Notes under the pieces: generated by a model | What the model was told of the DNA's origin: nothing | The model's input: the letters and a program-made list of their open reading frames with translations, nothing else | Database searches by the model: none | Program-made: the position numbers and the translations under genes | Assembly (NCBI RefSeq): GCF_004364245.1 | Contig: NZ_SOAV01000016.1 | Coordinates: forward strand, 62,001 to 126,000 | Length of the DNA stretch: 64,000 bases | Direction: 5' to 3' | Source: Streptomyces sp. BK208 | GTDB taxonomy: Bacteria; Actinomycetota; Actinomycetes; Streptomycetales; Streptomycetaceae | Shown: one piece after another, positions 34,992 to 43,188 of the stretch | How the letters are laid out: each line of letters begins with the position of its first letter | How positions within the stretch are numbered: the first letter of the stretch is position 1

Positions 34992-35678
34992 TCACGAGAG
35001 GGCGGGCAGCGACGCGCCCACGGCCCGGTGGACGGCCCGGGCCAGCCGGGCGCCCCACGCGGAGCGAGGGCCCGCGAAGGCGTGCGCCTCGGCGCCCTCA
35101 CGCGGGGTCCGGGCGGCGACGCACACCGCGTCCGTGGGGGTGCCGGAGCAGTCCAGGCCGGCGTCGAGCAGGGCCTGGACCTTGGCCTCGGTCGCCGTCA
35201 TCACCGCGTTGACCAGGGCGGCGTCGCTCAGCGCCACGGGCAGCGCGGCGACGATGTTGATCGTTCCGGGAGGCGCGGCGCCCGTGGCGCCCTCCTCGGG
35301 CACGGCGGCCCACCCGCGTACCGAGATCCCGGCGGTCACCACGGCCTCCACGCCGCCGTCCCCCGCACGGCCGTGGGCGGACACGTCGGCGGCCGTCATC
35401 AGACCCACGCCCGGGCCGCGGGCCCCGGCGGCGCGGGCCAGGCCGGCCAGGTGCCGGTCCGGGTCCGTGCGCCGGTAGCCGTGGGCGACCTGGGCGTTGA
35501 GCACCCAGGCGCGCTCGGCGAGCCCGCCGCCCAGCACGGCGCTGCTGGCCATCCGCCAGCCCGGTCCGGGACGCCACAGCAGGGCGTGCAGCCGTTGTCC
35601 GTCCTCCACCCGGATCAGGTGCTCGAGGTCCAGCAGGCGGGCGGGCCCGGTGCGCGGCGGAGGCAGGAGGGCGGGCAC
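34992..35678 (-). CDS. cbiZ: Adenosylcobinamide amidohydrolase (CbiZ)
   Basis: A 228-residue protein of the CbiZ family (PF01955), recognised by TINIVAALPVALSDAALVNAVMTATEAK, the CSGTPTDAV core and the C-terminal GPRSAWGARLARAVHRAV. CbiZ cleaves the aminopropanol tail of adenosylcobinamide to give adenosylcobyric acid for salvage. It stands alone, away from other cobalamin genes, and no B12 riboswitch was seen. The GTG at 35678 is taken, with GGGAG at 11 nt. It converges on the small membrane protein gene with 13 bp between. Confidence 0.85.
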   Translation of the reverse strand: MPALLPPPRTGPARLLDLEHLIRVEDGQRLHALLWRPGPGWRMASSAVLGGGLAERAWVLNAQVAHGYRRTDPDRHLAGLARAAGARGPGVGLMTAADVSAHGRAGDGGVEAVVTAGISVRGWAAVPEEGATGAAPPGTINIVAALPVALSDAALVNAVMTATEAKVQALLDAGLDCSGTPTDAVCVAARTPREGAEAHAFAGPRSAWGARLARAVHRAVGASLPALS

Positions 35679-35871
35679 GGCTCGGAGGCTCCCAGCGGCG
35701 GTCGGCGAGGGTCGGTGGCGGACCCGGACGATCGTACTCACCGCCGGTGGCCCCTCGGCCGGCCGCCCGGCCGGTCGGCCAGTCGGTCGGTCGCGGGGCG
35801 CGTTGCGGACCCGTGCCGGGGCACCTTCACTGAACAGAACTTCGCCACGAGGCGACGGATCGGAGGCCGCG

Positions 35872-36222
35872 ATGCTGTCCCACACCCTGGAGCATGGGGT
35901 CCTGGTCATCACGGTGGACCAGGACCCGGGAATCGACGGGCGGGCCACGCTGACCACATACATCACCAACCTGGTCGACGCCCACCGGCCGGCCCCCGTC
36001 GTCATCGTCCTGACCGAGCGGGCCACCGGCCACGCCGCGGTCAGCGCGGTCCTCCGGGCCCATCAGTGGTGCGCGCGGCTCGACGTCCTGATGTCCGTCG
36101 TCACCCACAGCGCGCCGGTCCGGCGGCTGCTGGAGGCCAACGCCGACACCTCGGGTCCGCACCTGGTGGTGCACGCCCGCGTCGACACCGCGATCAGCAC
36201 CGCGTTCACCGCGGCGGCCTAA
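35872..36222 (+). CDS. STAS-like protein of unknown function
   Basis: A 116-residue alpha/beta protein. The opening HGVLVITVDQDPGIDGRATL, the central PVVIVLTERATGHAAVSAVLRAH and the later SVVTHSAPVRRLLEAN resemble the strand-helix pattern of STAS anti-anti-sigma factors, but the usual phosphorylated Ser after a DxS motif is not clear. GGAGG lies 5 nt before the ATG. It may belong with the RsbW-type kinase or PP2C elsewhere in the window; this is inference. Confidence 0.65.
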   Translation: MLSHTLEHGVLVITVDQDPGIDGRATLTTYITNLVDAHRPAPVVIVLTERATGHAAVSAVLRAHQWCARLDVLMSVVTHSAPVRRLLEANADTSGPHLVVHARVDTAISTAFTAAA

Positions 36223-36585
36223 CGCCCCTGCGGGAGTTCCGGGCCGGCGGCCGGCACCGTCCGCCGTTCCGCCGCTCCACTGGCATCCGGGCCGGAGGCC
36301 GGGGGCGAAGACGTCGTAGTGGATGTACTCGGGCACTCCGCGGCACAGCAGGTCGCCGCTAGGTGGCACGCATGAAGGGCCCCGGGCCGCACAGACAGGC
36401 CGTGAGGCCCCCCGGGCGGTTCCAGGCCACTCAGGTCGGCGCGGCCGGTGGACGCCTGCGCTAGATTCGCCTTCCCCCGGGATGCGGGCCCTGTGCGGTG
36501 CGTCACCGGACCCTCGGCACCGGGGGCGAGCCGCTCGACGGGGGCGGCGCATCTGCACGGCTGGGCACACGGAACGGCGGCACCG
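36223..36585. other. 363-bp region without a supported gene
   Basis: Frames on both strands give Arg/Pro-rich or short sequences without domain or ribosome site. No clear promoter, repeat or hairpin stands out. Confidence 0.45.
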
Positions 36586-37023
36586 ATGGCAGTGGAAGAC
36601 AGCGGCTCCCGCGACCCGGGAGGAAGCGCTCCCCTCCCCCGCGTGCTGTGCGACACGGCGCGGCTCGTGGCTCCGGACGACGACGCGCCCTCCGGCGCCC
36701 TGTGGAGGCTGGCGGAGCCCGGACGACAGCTCGACGCCAACGTCGTCCACCTCCCCGCCGGCGGTCGGGTGGGCACCCACACCGAGCCGGACCTGGACGT
36801 CCTGCTCCTCGTCCTCGACGGTGCGGCCCGCCTGGACTGCGCCGACGGCGAGCACCCCCTGCGCAGGGGAGTCCTGACGTGGCTGCCGCACGGCTCGACG
36901 CGGGCCGTGCTCGCCGGGCCCGACGGGGTCACTTACCTGACCGTGCACCGTCGGCGCCCGGGTCTGCGCGTCCAGCCGCCGGAGGCCGCCGACCGGCTGC
37001 GGCGGTCCCTCGGCGGGGCCTGA
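36586..37023 (+). CDS. Cupin-domain protein
   Basis: A 145-residue single-domain cupin. The conserved cupin strands are visible as LPAGGRVGTHTEPDLDVLLLVLDG (about 56-79) and a later WLPHGSTRAV. Only one His (H65) of the usual metal site is obvious, so metal binding is uncertain. No ribosome site is strong. It may bind a small ligand or act as a simple sensor. Confidence 0.72.
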   Translation: MAVEDSGSRDPGGSAPLPRVLCDTARLVAPDDDAPSGALWRLAEPGRQLDANVVHLPAGGRVGTHTEPDLDVLLLVLDGAARLDCADGEHPLRRGVLTWLPHGSTRAVLAGPDGVTYLTVHRRRPGLRVQPPEAADRLRRSLGGA

Positions 37024-37040
37024 TCAGCGGCGGGCGGCAC

Positions 37041-38762
37041 TCACCGCGCCTCGGCCCGCAGTTGGGTGAGGGAGCGCGCCGTCAGGGGCCGGGGCTCCTC
37101 GTCGGGGTCGACGAGGACGACGGTGCAGGTGGCGGCGTGGGTGAGGGCGCTGGTGAAGCTGCCGTCGGCGAACTGGGCCAGCGGGCCGCGCGAGGAGCGG
37201 CCGACCGCGATCGTGCGGGCCCCCACCTCGGTGGCGTGCCGGGCCAGGGCGCGGCCCGCGGCGGCGTGGTCGCCGACGCCCGTGAGGATCTGACCGGTGG
37301 CGGCGACGCCGAGAGGGCCGAGCCGGTCGAGGTGCGCGGTGACGGCAGCCGTCGCCTCGGTCTCGGTCTCGGTCTCGGTGGCCTGTTCCTCGACGACCGC
37401 GGTCTGCCGTACGTGGACGATCTCGAGCGGGCTCGCGGTGTCGCGGGCCAGCCGTGCGGCGGCGTCCACGACGGCGGCCGCCTCGGAGCGGGCGCCGACG
37501 GCCACCACCACGGGCGGTACGCCGGCCTCGGCCGGAGCACCGACCGGGGTCAGGGTCGGGGCCATGGTCTCTTCCCCGCCGGTGTCCGTCTCGGCCCGGC
37601 TCAGCAGCCGGTGGCCGCTGGCCAGGACGGGGATGGCGAGGAGGAAGGTGGCGGCGCCGAGGTAGAAGGGCACGCTCAGGTCGGTGGCGTCGGCGAGCTT
37701 TCCGGCGACGTAGGGGGCCAGGCCGCCGCCGATGAAGCGCAGGAAGCCGTACGCGGAGGAGGCCACGGGGCGTTCCACCGGCGAGACGAGCATGACGGCC
37801 TGGGTGGTGAGGGTGTTGTTGATGCCGATGAAGGCGCCGCTGACGATGACCGCGACGATCACCGTCGTGGGCTCGGTGACCCCGGCGGCTATGACGGCCA
37901 TGACGATCCCGAGGCCGAGCAGGTTGGCGTAGAGGACGGGCGCGGTGCCGTAGCGGGCCTGCAGGCGGGGGGCGAAGAAGACGCTGAAGGCGGCGACCAG
38001 CAGGCCCCAGCCGGTGAAGACCAGGCCGAGTTCGTGGGCCTCCAGCTCCATCGGGTACGGCGCGTAGCCGAGCATGGTGAAGAAGCCCCAGTTGTACAGC
38101 AGCGCCATGATGCCCATGGTGAGCAGGCCGCGGTGGCGCAGCGCCCTCAGCGGGGCGAGCGGTGAGGTGACCCGTTTCGGCTTGGGCAGGTCGGGGACGA
38201 AGGCGACGGTGGCGATCAGGGCCACGGCCATCAGGGCCGCGACGCCGAAGAAGGGGCCGCGCCAGCTGATGCCGCCCAGTTCGCCGCCGAGCAGCGGTCC
38301 GACGGCGATGCCGAGACCCAGCGCCGTCTCGTAGAGGATGATCGCGCCGCTGAAGCCGCCGCTGGCGGAGGCCACGATGACCGCGAGCGAGGTGGCGATG
38401 AACAGGGCGTTGCCCAGTCCCCAGCCGGCCCGGAAGCCGACGATGCCGTTGATGGAGCCGGTGGCGCCGGCCAGGGCGGCGAAGACGACGATGACGGCGA
38501 GGCCGGTGACCAGGGTGCGCTTGGCGCCGATACGGCTGGAGACCCAGCCGACGAAGAGCATGGCGACGGCGGTGACGATCAGGTAGCTGCTGAACAGCAG
38601 GGAGACCTGGCTGGGGGTGGCGTCGAGGCTCTCCGCCAGCGCCGGAAGGATCGGGTCGACCAGGCCGATGCCCATGAACGAGATGACACAGGCGAAGGCG
38701 ACGGCCCAGACGGCCTTGGGCTGCCGGAAGGGGCTGGCGGCCTTTCCACGGGGTGCACTCAT
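37041..38762 (-). CDS. MFS efflux transporter fused to a C-terminal UspA domain
   Basis: A 573-residue protein. Residues 1-400 form a 12-helix MFS exporter (loop GWVSSRIGAKR), and 418-560 form a universal-stress-protein domain (VVVAVGARSEAAAVVDAAARLARD, then AVGRSSRGPLAQFADGSFTSAL as the nucleotide loop). A repeated ETETETE linker-like stretch, coded by GTCTCG tandem repeats, lies within the Usp half. The start overlaps the MarR gene stop (ATGA), so the two are one operon. It probably exports an organic compound or drug sensed by MarR, with activity tuned by the Usp domain. Confidence 0.87.
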   Translation of the reverse strand: MSAPRGKAASPFRQPKAVWAVAFACVISFMGIGLVDPILPALAESLDATPSQVSLLFSSYLIVTAVAMLFVGWVSSRIGAKRTLVTGLAVIVVFAALAGATGSINGIVGFRAGWGLGNALFIATSLAVIVASASGGFSGAIILYETALGLGIAVGPLLGGELGGISWRGPFFGVAALMAVALIATVAFVPDLPKPKRVTSPLAPLRALRHRGLLTMGIMALLYNWGFFTMLGYAPYPMELEAHELGLVFTGWGLLVAAFSVFFAPRLQARYGTAPVLYANLLGLGIVMAVIAAGVTEPTTVIVAVIVSGAFIGINNTLTTQAVMLVSPVERPVASSAYGFLRFIGGGLAPYVAGKLADATDLSVPFYLGAATFLLAIPVLASGHRLLSRAETDTGGEETMAPTLTPVGAPAEAGVPPVVVAVGARSEAAAVVDAAARLARDTASPLEIVHVRQTAVVEEQATETETETEATAAVTAHLDRLGPLGVAATGQILTGVGDHAAAGRALARHATEVGARTIAVGRSSRGPLAQFADGSFTSALTHAATCTVVLVDPDEEPRPLTARSLTQLRAEAR

Positions 38763-39223
38763 GCGCGGTCTTCCTCCGAGGTGTCCTGACGGTTGCGGAT
38801 GACCCGGGCCAGGGCGAGCAGTGCGGTGCGGGTGGCCTGCCGCTCCGGCCCGGTCATGTCCTCCATGAGCCGGCGCAGGGCCCGGGAACGCTCCGCGCGC
38901 CGCCGGGCCAGGACCTCCAGGCCGGTGGACGTGACCGTCACGACCACGCCGCGGCCGTCGCTCGCGTCGGCGGTGCGCCCGACCAGCCCCGCGCGTTCCA
39001 GGCGCGTGACGAGCTGGGTCATGTTCGGCTGGGAGACGCCCTCGGCCCGGGCCAGCTCGGTCAGCCGCTGCGGGCCCTCGCGGCTCAGCCTGGCCAGCGT
39101 CGAGGAGGCGGCGGTGCTCAGACCCCCGGCGCCGGCGCTCTGCCGTACGTACCTGAGCATCTGCTCCACGGCGATGATCAGGTCGTCCGGCTCCGGGCCC
39201 GGGACCTGCGACGCGCTGTCCAT
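38759..39223 (-). CDS. MarR family regulator
   Basis: A 154-residue MarR regulator with the winged helix LTELARAEGVSQPNMTQLVTRLERAGLVGR (about 54-83) and the wing DGRGVVV. It overlaps the MFS-Usp gene by 4 bp. A perfect dyad sits about 24 bp upstream and is the natural operator, giving autorepression of the pair. The ATG at 39223 is used; a GTG two codons upstream is possible. Confidence 0.87.
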   Translation of the reverse strand: MDSASQVPGPEPDDLIIAVEQMLRYVRQSAGAGGLSTAASSTLARLSREGPQRLTELARAEGVSQPNMTQLVTRLERAGLVGRTADASDGRGVVVTVTSTGLEVLARRRAERSRALRRLMEDMTGPERQATRTALLALARVIRNRQDTSEEDRA

Positions 39224-39246
39224 AAGCACATGATGCAGTTAGATGT

Positions 39247-39261
39247 ACCTTGAAACAAGGT
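39247..39261. promoter_or_regulatory. MarR-type operator
   Basis: ACCTTG-AAA-CAAGGT, a perfect 6-bp dyad in the divergent gap between marR and the GAF-ANTAR gene. It matches the TTG...CAA form common for MarR sites. Confidence 0.65.
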
Positions 39262-39334
39262 GATCGTGCCGGCCTGTTCCCGTTGGGACTGCCGCGTGCG
39301 GGGCACTCCGCCAGGGAGCGAGGGAGGAACCGGC

Positions 39335-40027
39335 ATGAACGACTGGCGCGGGTTCGCCGAGCAGATGGCCTCGTTGGCGCGCGATCTGCTGGCCCAGGAA
39401 TCGCTGAACGACACCCTGGAGAGGATCACCGCCTCGGCCACGGAACTGGTGGAGGACTGCGACGCCGCCGGCATCCTCGTCCTGCGCGGCGGTCAGGTGC
39501 AGTCGCTGGCCCCCACCGAACAGGTCGTCGTCGACAGCGACGACCTGCAGGGGCGCCTCGGGGAGGGTCCCTGTCTCGACGCCGCCCGCTCGTCCTCCGG
39601 GGAGCGGCAGTTCCGGATCGCCGACTTCACCGACGAGGCCGAGCGCTGGCCCCGCTACGTCCCCGAGGCGCGCAAGCTCAACCTCGGCAGCATGATGGGG
39701 TTCCTGCTGTTCACCGAGGACGAGGACCTCGGCGCCCTGGACCTGTACTCCTACAGGCCCGGCGCCTTCTCGGCGGCCGACGAGACGGCCGGCTGGCTGC
39801 TGGCCTCGCACGCGGCGGTCGCCTTCTCCAGCGCCCGTACGCACGCCCAGCTGCAGGAGGCCATCGGCACCCGGCACACCATCGGGGAGGCCATGGGCAT
39901 CCTCATGGGCAGACACCGCCTCACCGAGGACCAGGCCTTCGCGACCCTGCGCCGGTACTCACAGGACAACAACGTCAAACTGCGCGACGTGGCGGCGCGG
40001 GTCTGTGAACGGGGCGGGCCTCCCTGA
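39335..40027 (+). CDS. GAF-ANTAR regulatory protein
   Basis: A 230-residue protein with a GAF domain (about 20-155; GRLGEGPCLDAARS in its middle) and a C-terminal ANTAR domain (about 165-225; IGEAMGILMGRHRLTEDQAFATLRRYSQDNNVKLRDVA). ANTAR domains bind two-stem RNA elements and act as antiterminators. GGAGG precedes the ATG. It is divergent from the MarR-MFS operon and upstream of the second conservon. RNA targets are not visible nearby. Confidence 0.9.
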   Translation: MNDWRGFAEQMASLARDLLAQESLNDTLERITASATELVEDCDAAGILVLRGGQVQSLAPTEQVVVDSDDLQGRLGEGPCLDAARSSSGERQFRIADFTDEAERWPRYVPEARKLNLGSMMGFLLFTEDEDLGALDLYSYRPGAFSAADETAGWLLASHAAVAFSSARTHAQLQEAIGTRHTIGEAMGILMGRHRLTEDQAFATLRRYSQDNNVKLRDVAARVCERGGPP

Positions 40028-40065
40028 GGGAACAAGCAAGAAGATGAACAAGTTTCCTCCTTTCG

Positions 40066-40090
40066 GATCACTAACCCTCGTATAGTGATC
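40066..40090. promoter_or_regulatory. Perfect dyad upstream of conservon 2
   Basis: GATCACTA-N9-TAGTGATC, a perfect 8-bp inverted repeat, overlapping a TATAGT hexamer and 94 bp before the cvnA start. It shares the ATCAC/GTGAT core with the dyad at 3828-3846. Confidence 0.55.
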
Positions 40091-40183
40091 GCCAGTTGAG
40101 TGCCGTGTGACAGTCCGCTGCTCGCATGCGCCCCGTTGGACGACACGAGGGCCGCCTCCGGCGGCCTGGCGAGGACCCGATTG

Positions 40184-41827
40184 ATGACCGCGCCCGCCCG
40201 CCCCGGCGACCGCCCCCCTCCCCGCGCCCTCGCAGCAGTGGCCCTGCCGTGCGCCGTCGTGTCGGCGCTGGTCGTCGGCGGCGCCGTCGCCGCCGCGCCC
40301 CCCTCGGTACGCCTTCCGCTCGGCCTGGGCGCCGGCGCCGCGGCGATCCTGCTCTGCGCGGCGCTGACGGCGGCCGTGCACGCCGTCCGCGCGGAGCGGG
40401 CCGCGCGCCGGCTGCTGGCGGCCACCCGGAGGGAGGCGGACGCCGAACGGGCCCGCGCCGCCGCCGAGGCCGATCGTGAACGCGGCTCCCTGGTCGCCGA
40501 GTTCACGCGCGGGCGGGAACGGCTCGCGGACGGTTTCGCACAGGAGCGCGCGCGTCTGGAGAACGAGCGGGCCCAGGAGGTGGCACGGCTCACCGAGGGG
40601 ACCGCCCGCCTCGACGCACGGCTCAAACGCGCCACCGCCGAACGTGCCGCCGCCGTGTCCGCGACGGCGAACGCGGCCGGCCGCATGCAGGCGCTGGCCA
40701 CCGGCATGCTGGCCGACCTGCGGGCCATGGAGGAGCGGCACAGCGACGAGGAGGTCCTGGCCGACCTGCTCCACCTCGACCACCGCACCGCGCAGGCGGG
40801 GCGGCTCGCCGACTCCGTCGCCGTGCTCACCGGCGCCCGCTCCGGCCGCCGTTGGGCGCGGCCGATCGGCATGGAGTCCATTCTGCGCGGCGCCATGGGC
40901 CGGATCGCCGGCTACCAGCGGGTGCGCGTGCACTCCACGAGCGACACCGCGGTCGCCGGGCACGCCGCCGAGGGTGTCATGCACGCCCTGGCCGAACTCC
41001 TCGACAACGCGGCGAACTTCTCCCCGCCGACGGCGGAGGTCCACGTGTACGTCGAGGAGGTGCCGGCCGGGGTCATCGTGTCCGTGGAGGACAGCGGGCT
41101 GGTGATGGGCGACGTGCAACTGCGCCGGGCCCAGCAGGCGGTGGCCGGTGAGACGGCGGGGCTCGGCGGTCTGACCGGCACCCGGCTGGGCCTGGCCGTC
41201 GTGGGACGGCTGTCGGCCAAGTACGGGCTGAAGGTGTCCTTCCGGCCGTCCGCACGCGGCGGCACGGGCGTCCTGATGCTCGTCCCCCAGGACATCCTGA
41301 GCGGCCCCGCCGTCGCGGAGGCACCGGCGGCGGTGACGGTGGCGGTCCCGGCCGACCGGCAGGACACCCCGGCGCCGCCCGCCGCCGAACCGGTCCCGGT
41401 CACGGCCGCCGAACCGTCGCCCGTCCACGACCTCGCCGACCGGGCCGACCGGAGCAGGGACAGCGACGGCGGCCGGGACCGGGCACGGGAAGAGGACCTG
41501 GACGGAGCCGGCGACCGGGACCGTCACGGAACCGGCGGCCAGGACCCGGCCCCGGCCCCGGCGACGGACCCGTCCTTGCCCACGGAGCTGCCCAAACGCC
41601 GCCGCGGCCGGACCCTGGCCGCCGCCGAACGCGCCCGCGCCGCCGCCCGCACCGCCGAGCCGCGCCCCGCCCCGTCGGCCGACGAGGCGAAGGCACGCGC
41701 CGCCCGCTTCAGCAGCTTCCGCCAGGCCGTCAGGAACACCACCGGCGCCACCCCCGAACCGGCCGAGGCAGCCCCCGACCACCCGTCCCCCTCACCCGCG
41801 CACCCGGAAGGCGACACCACTCCATGA
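40184..41827 (+). CDS. cvnA: Conservon-2 sensor-kinase-like membrane protein CvnA
   Basis: A 547-residue paralogue of the window's first CvnA. Two hydrophobic segments (about 17-37, 41-63) lead into a long coiled coil (70-170), then a GHKL ATPase domain with N-box LAELLDNAANFS and a VEDSGLVMG G1 box (less canonical than DxGxG), then a 180-residue acidic/Pro-rich disordered tail. GAGGA precedes the ATG at 40184. First gene of the second conservon. Confidence 0.92.
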   Translation: MTAPARPGDRPPPRALAAVALPCAVVSALVVGGAVAAAPPSVRLPLGLGAGAAAILLCAALTAAVHAVRAERAARRLLAATRREADAERARAAAEADRERGSLVAEFTRGRERLADGFAQERARLENERAQEVARLTEGTARLDARLKRATAERAAAVSATANAAGRMQALATGMLADLRAMEERHSDEEVLADLLHLDHRTAQAGRLADSVAVLTGARSGRRWARPIGMESILRGAMGRIAGYQRVRVHSTSDTAVAGHAAEGVMHALAELLDNAANFSPPTAEVHVYVEEVPAGVIVSVEDSGLVMGDVQLRRAQQAVAGETAGLGGLTGTRLGLAVVGRLSAKYGLKVSFRPSARGGTGVLMLVPQDILSGPAVAEAPAAVTVAVPADRQDTPAPPAAEPVPVTAAEPSPVHDLADRADRSRDSDGGRDRAREEDLDGAGDRDRHGTGGQDPAPAPATDPSLPTELPKRRRGRTLAAAERARAAARTAEPRPAPSADEAKARAARFSSFRQAVRNTTGATPEPAEAAPDHPSPSPAHPEGDTTP

Positions 41828-42231
41828 CCGGCTCGACCACCGCCGACGAGAAGCTCACCTGGCTCATCGAGGGCCTCCTGGAGCGCACTCCGGGCGCGCG
41901 GCACGCGCTCGTCCTCTCCCGTGACGGACTCAAGCTGTGCCGCACCCCGGAACTCTCCGTCGACCAGGCCGACCAGCTGTCCGCCATCGCCGCCGGCATC
42001 CAGTCGCTGTCCCACGGCGCCTCCGTGGAGTTCGGCGACGGCAGCGGCGGCGTGCGCTCGGCGATGACCGAGTTCTACGGCGGCATCCTGTTCATCGTGG
42101 AGGCCGGTTCGGGCGCCCACCTGGCCGTCGTCACCTCGGAGGACGCGGACGCGGGACTCGTCGGGCACAACATGAGCGAGCTGATCGAACAGCTCGGCGA
42201 ACACCTCACCGCGCAGCCGCGCACGTCATGA
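41824..42231 (+). CDS. cvnB: Conservon-2 roadblock/LC7 protein CvnB
   Basis: A 135-residue roadblock domain protein (TWLIEGLLERTPGARHALVLSRDGLKL opening), overlapping cvnA by 4 bp. As in conservon 1 it probably docks the CvnD GTPase. Confidence 0.93.
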   Translation: MTGSTTADEKLTWLIEGLLERTPGARHALVLSRDGLKLCRTPELSVDQADQLSAIAAGIQSLSHGASVEFGDGSGGVRSAMTEFYGGILFIVEAGSGAHLAVVTSEDADAGLVGHNMSELIEQLGEHLTAQPRTS

Positions 42232-42575
42232 GCCGCCCCGGCAGGGACGACGCGCCCGACCGCCTGTACACCGTCACGCAGGGACGCAGCAGCTCGGGCT
42301 CCGACCATCCCTTCGACCTGGTCACCCTCGTGGTCGCCGAGTGCGAACCGACCCCCGGCATGCAGTCGGAGCACACGGCGATCCTGCGGCTGGCCGAGGC
42401 GCCCACGGCGGTGGTGGAGATCGCCGCCGAACTGCGGCTCCCGGTGAGCATCACCAAGATCCTGCTCTCCGACCTGCACGCCGCCGGCCGGGTGAGCGCA
42501 CGTCACCCGCACACCGCAGCCGTTCCCGACCCCGACATCCTGGAGCAGGTGCTCGTTGGACTCCGCAATCTCTGA
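42228..42575 (+). CDS. cvnC: Conservon-2 DUF742 protein CvnC
   Basis: A 115-residue DUF742 protein with the conserved LVTLVVAE block and the winged-helix-like region PTAVVEIAAELRLPVSITK. The ATG at 42228 overlaps the cvnB stop. Confidence 0.92.
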   Translation: MSRPGRDDAPDRLYTVTQGRSSSGSDHPFDLVTLVVAECEPTPGMQSEHTAILRLAEAPTAVVEIAAELRLPVSITKILLSDLHAAGRVSARHPHTAAVPDPDILEQVLVGLRNL

Positions 42576-43188
42576 CGCCCGTACCCCGGCGAGCGCCCCG
42601 GAGCGCACCCCGCTGGGCGCGTCCGCAGACAACGGCCTGAAGATCGTGGTCGTGGGCGGGTTCGGGGTCGGCAAGACGACCATGGTCCGCTCGGTCAGCG
42701 AGATTCGTCCCCTCAACACCGAGGAGACGATGACGCAGGCCGGTGCGGCGGTCGACGACATCAGCGAGGTGAGCGGCAAGTCCGCGACGACCGTCGCCTT
42801 CGACTTCGGCCGCATCAGCCTCGACGCGCACAACGTGCTGTACCTGTTCGGCGCGCCCGGCCAGGAACGGTTCTGGTTCCTGTGGGACCGGCTGTTCTCC
42901 GGCACCCTCGGGGCGGTCGTGCTCGTCGACACCCGGCGCATCGACGACTCCTGGTACGCCATCGACCGCCTGGAGCACCACGGCACGCCGTTCATCGTCG
43001 CCTGCAACGACTTCGGCGGCCCTGAGCATGCGCCCGAGGCGGTCCGCGAGGCCCTGGACCTGGACCCGCGGGTGCCGCTGGTGTCCTGCGACGCCAGGTC
43101 CCGCGAGTCCAGCAAGCAGGTGCTGATCACGCTGGTCGAGCATCTGCGGACCCGTTACGCCGCCCCACCCCGACAGGAGTTCGTGTGA
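42556..43188 (+). CDS. cvnD: Conservon-2 small GTPase CvnD
   Basis: A 210-residue small GTPase with P-loop GGFGVGKT (34-41) and LFGAPGQERFW as G3. The guanine-specificity motif is altered to NDFG, as its conservon-1 paralogue has NHFD. TTG start at 42556, overlapping cvnC by 20 bp. Confidence 0.92.
   Translation: MDSAISDARTPASAPERTPLGASADNGLKIVVVGGFGVGKTTMVRSVSEIRPLNTEETMTQAGAAVDDISEVSGKSATTVAFDFGRISLDAHNVLYLFGAPGQERFWFLWDRLFSGTLGAVVLVDTRRIDDSWYAIDRLEHHGTPFIVACNDFGGPEHAPEAVREALDLDPRVPLVSCDARSRESSKQVLITLVEHLRTRYAAPPRQEFV

Noticed and set aside
35679..35871. B12 riboswitch upstream of cbiZ
   Set aside because: No B12-box-like GCCACTG element on the relevant strand.
36223..36585. Possible small gene on the minus strand containing EYIHYDVFAPG
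   Set aside because: No ribosome site or start fits and the rest of the frame is Arg/Gly-rich.
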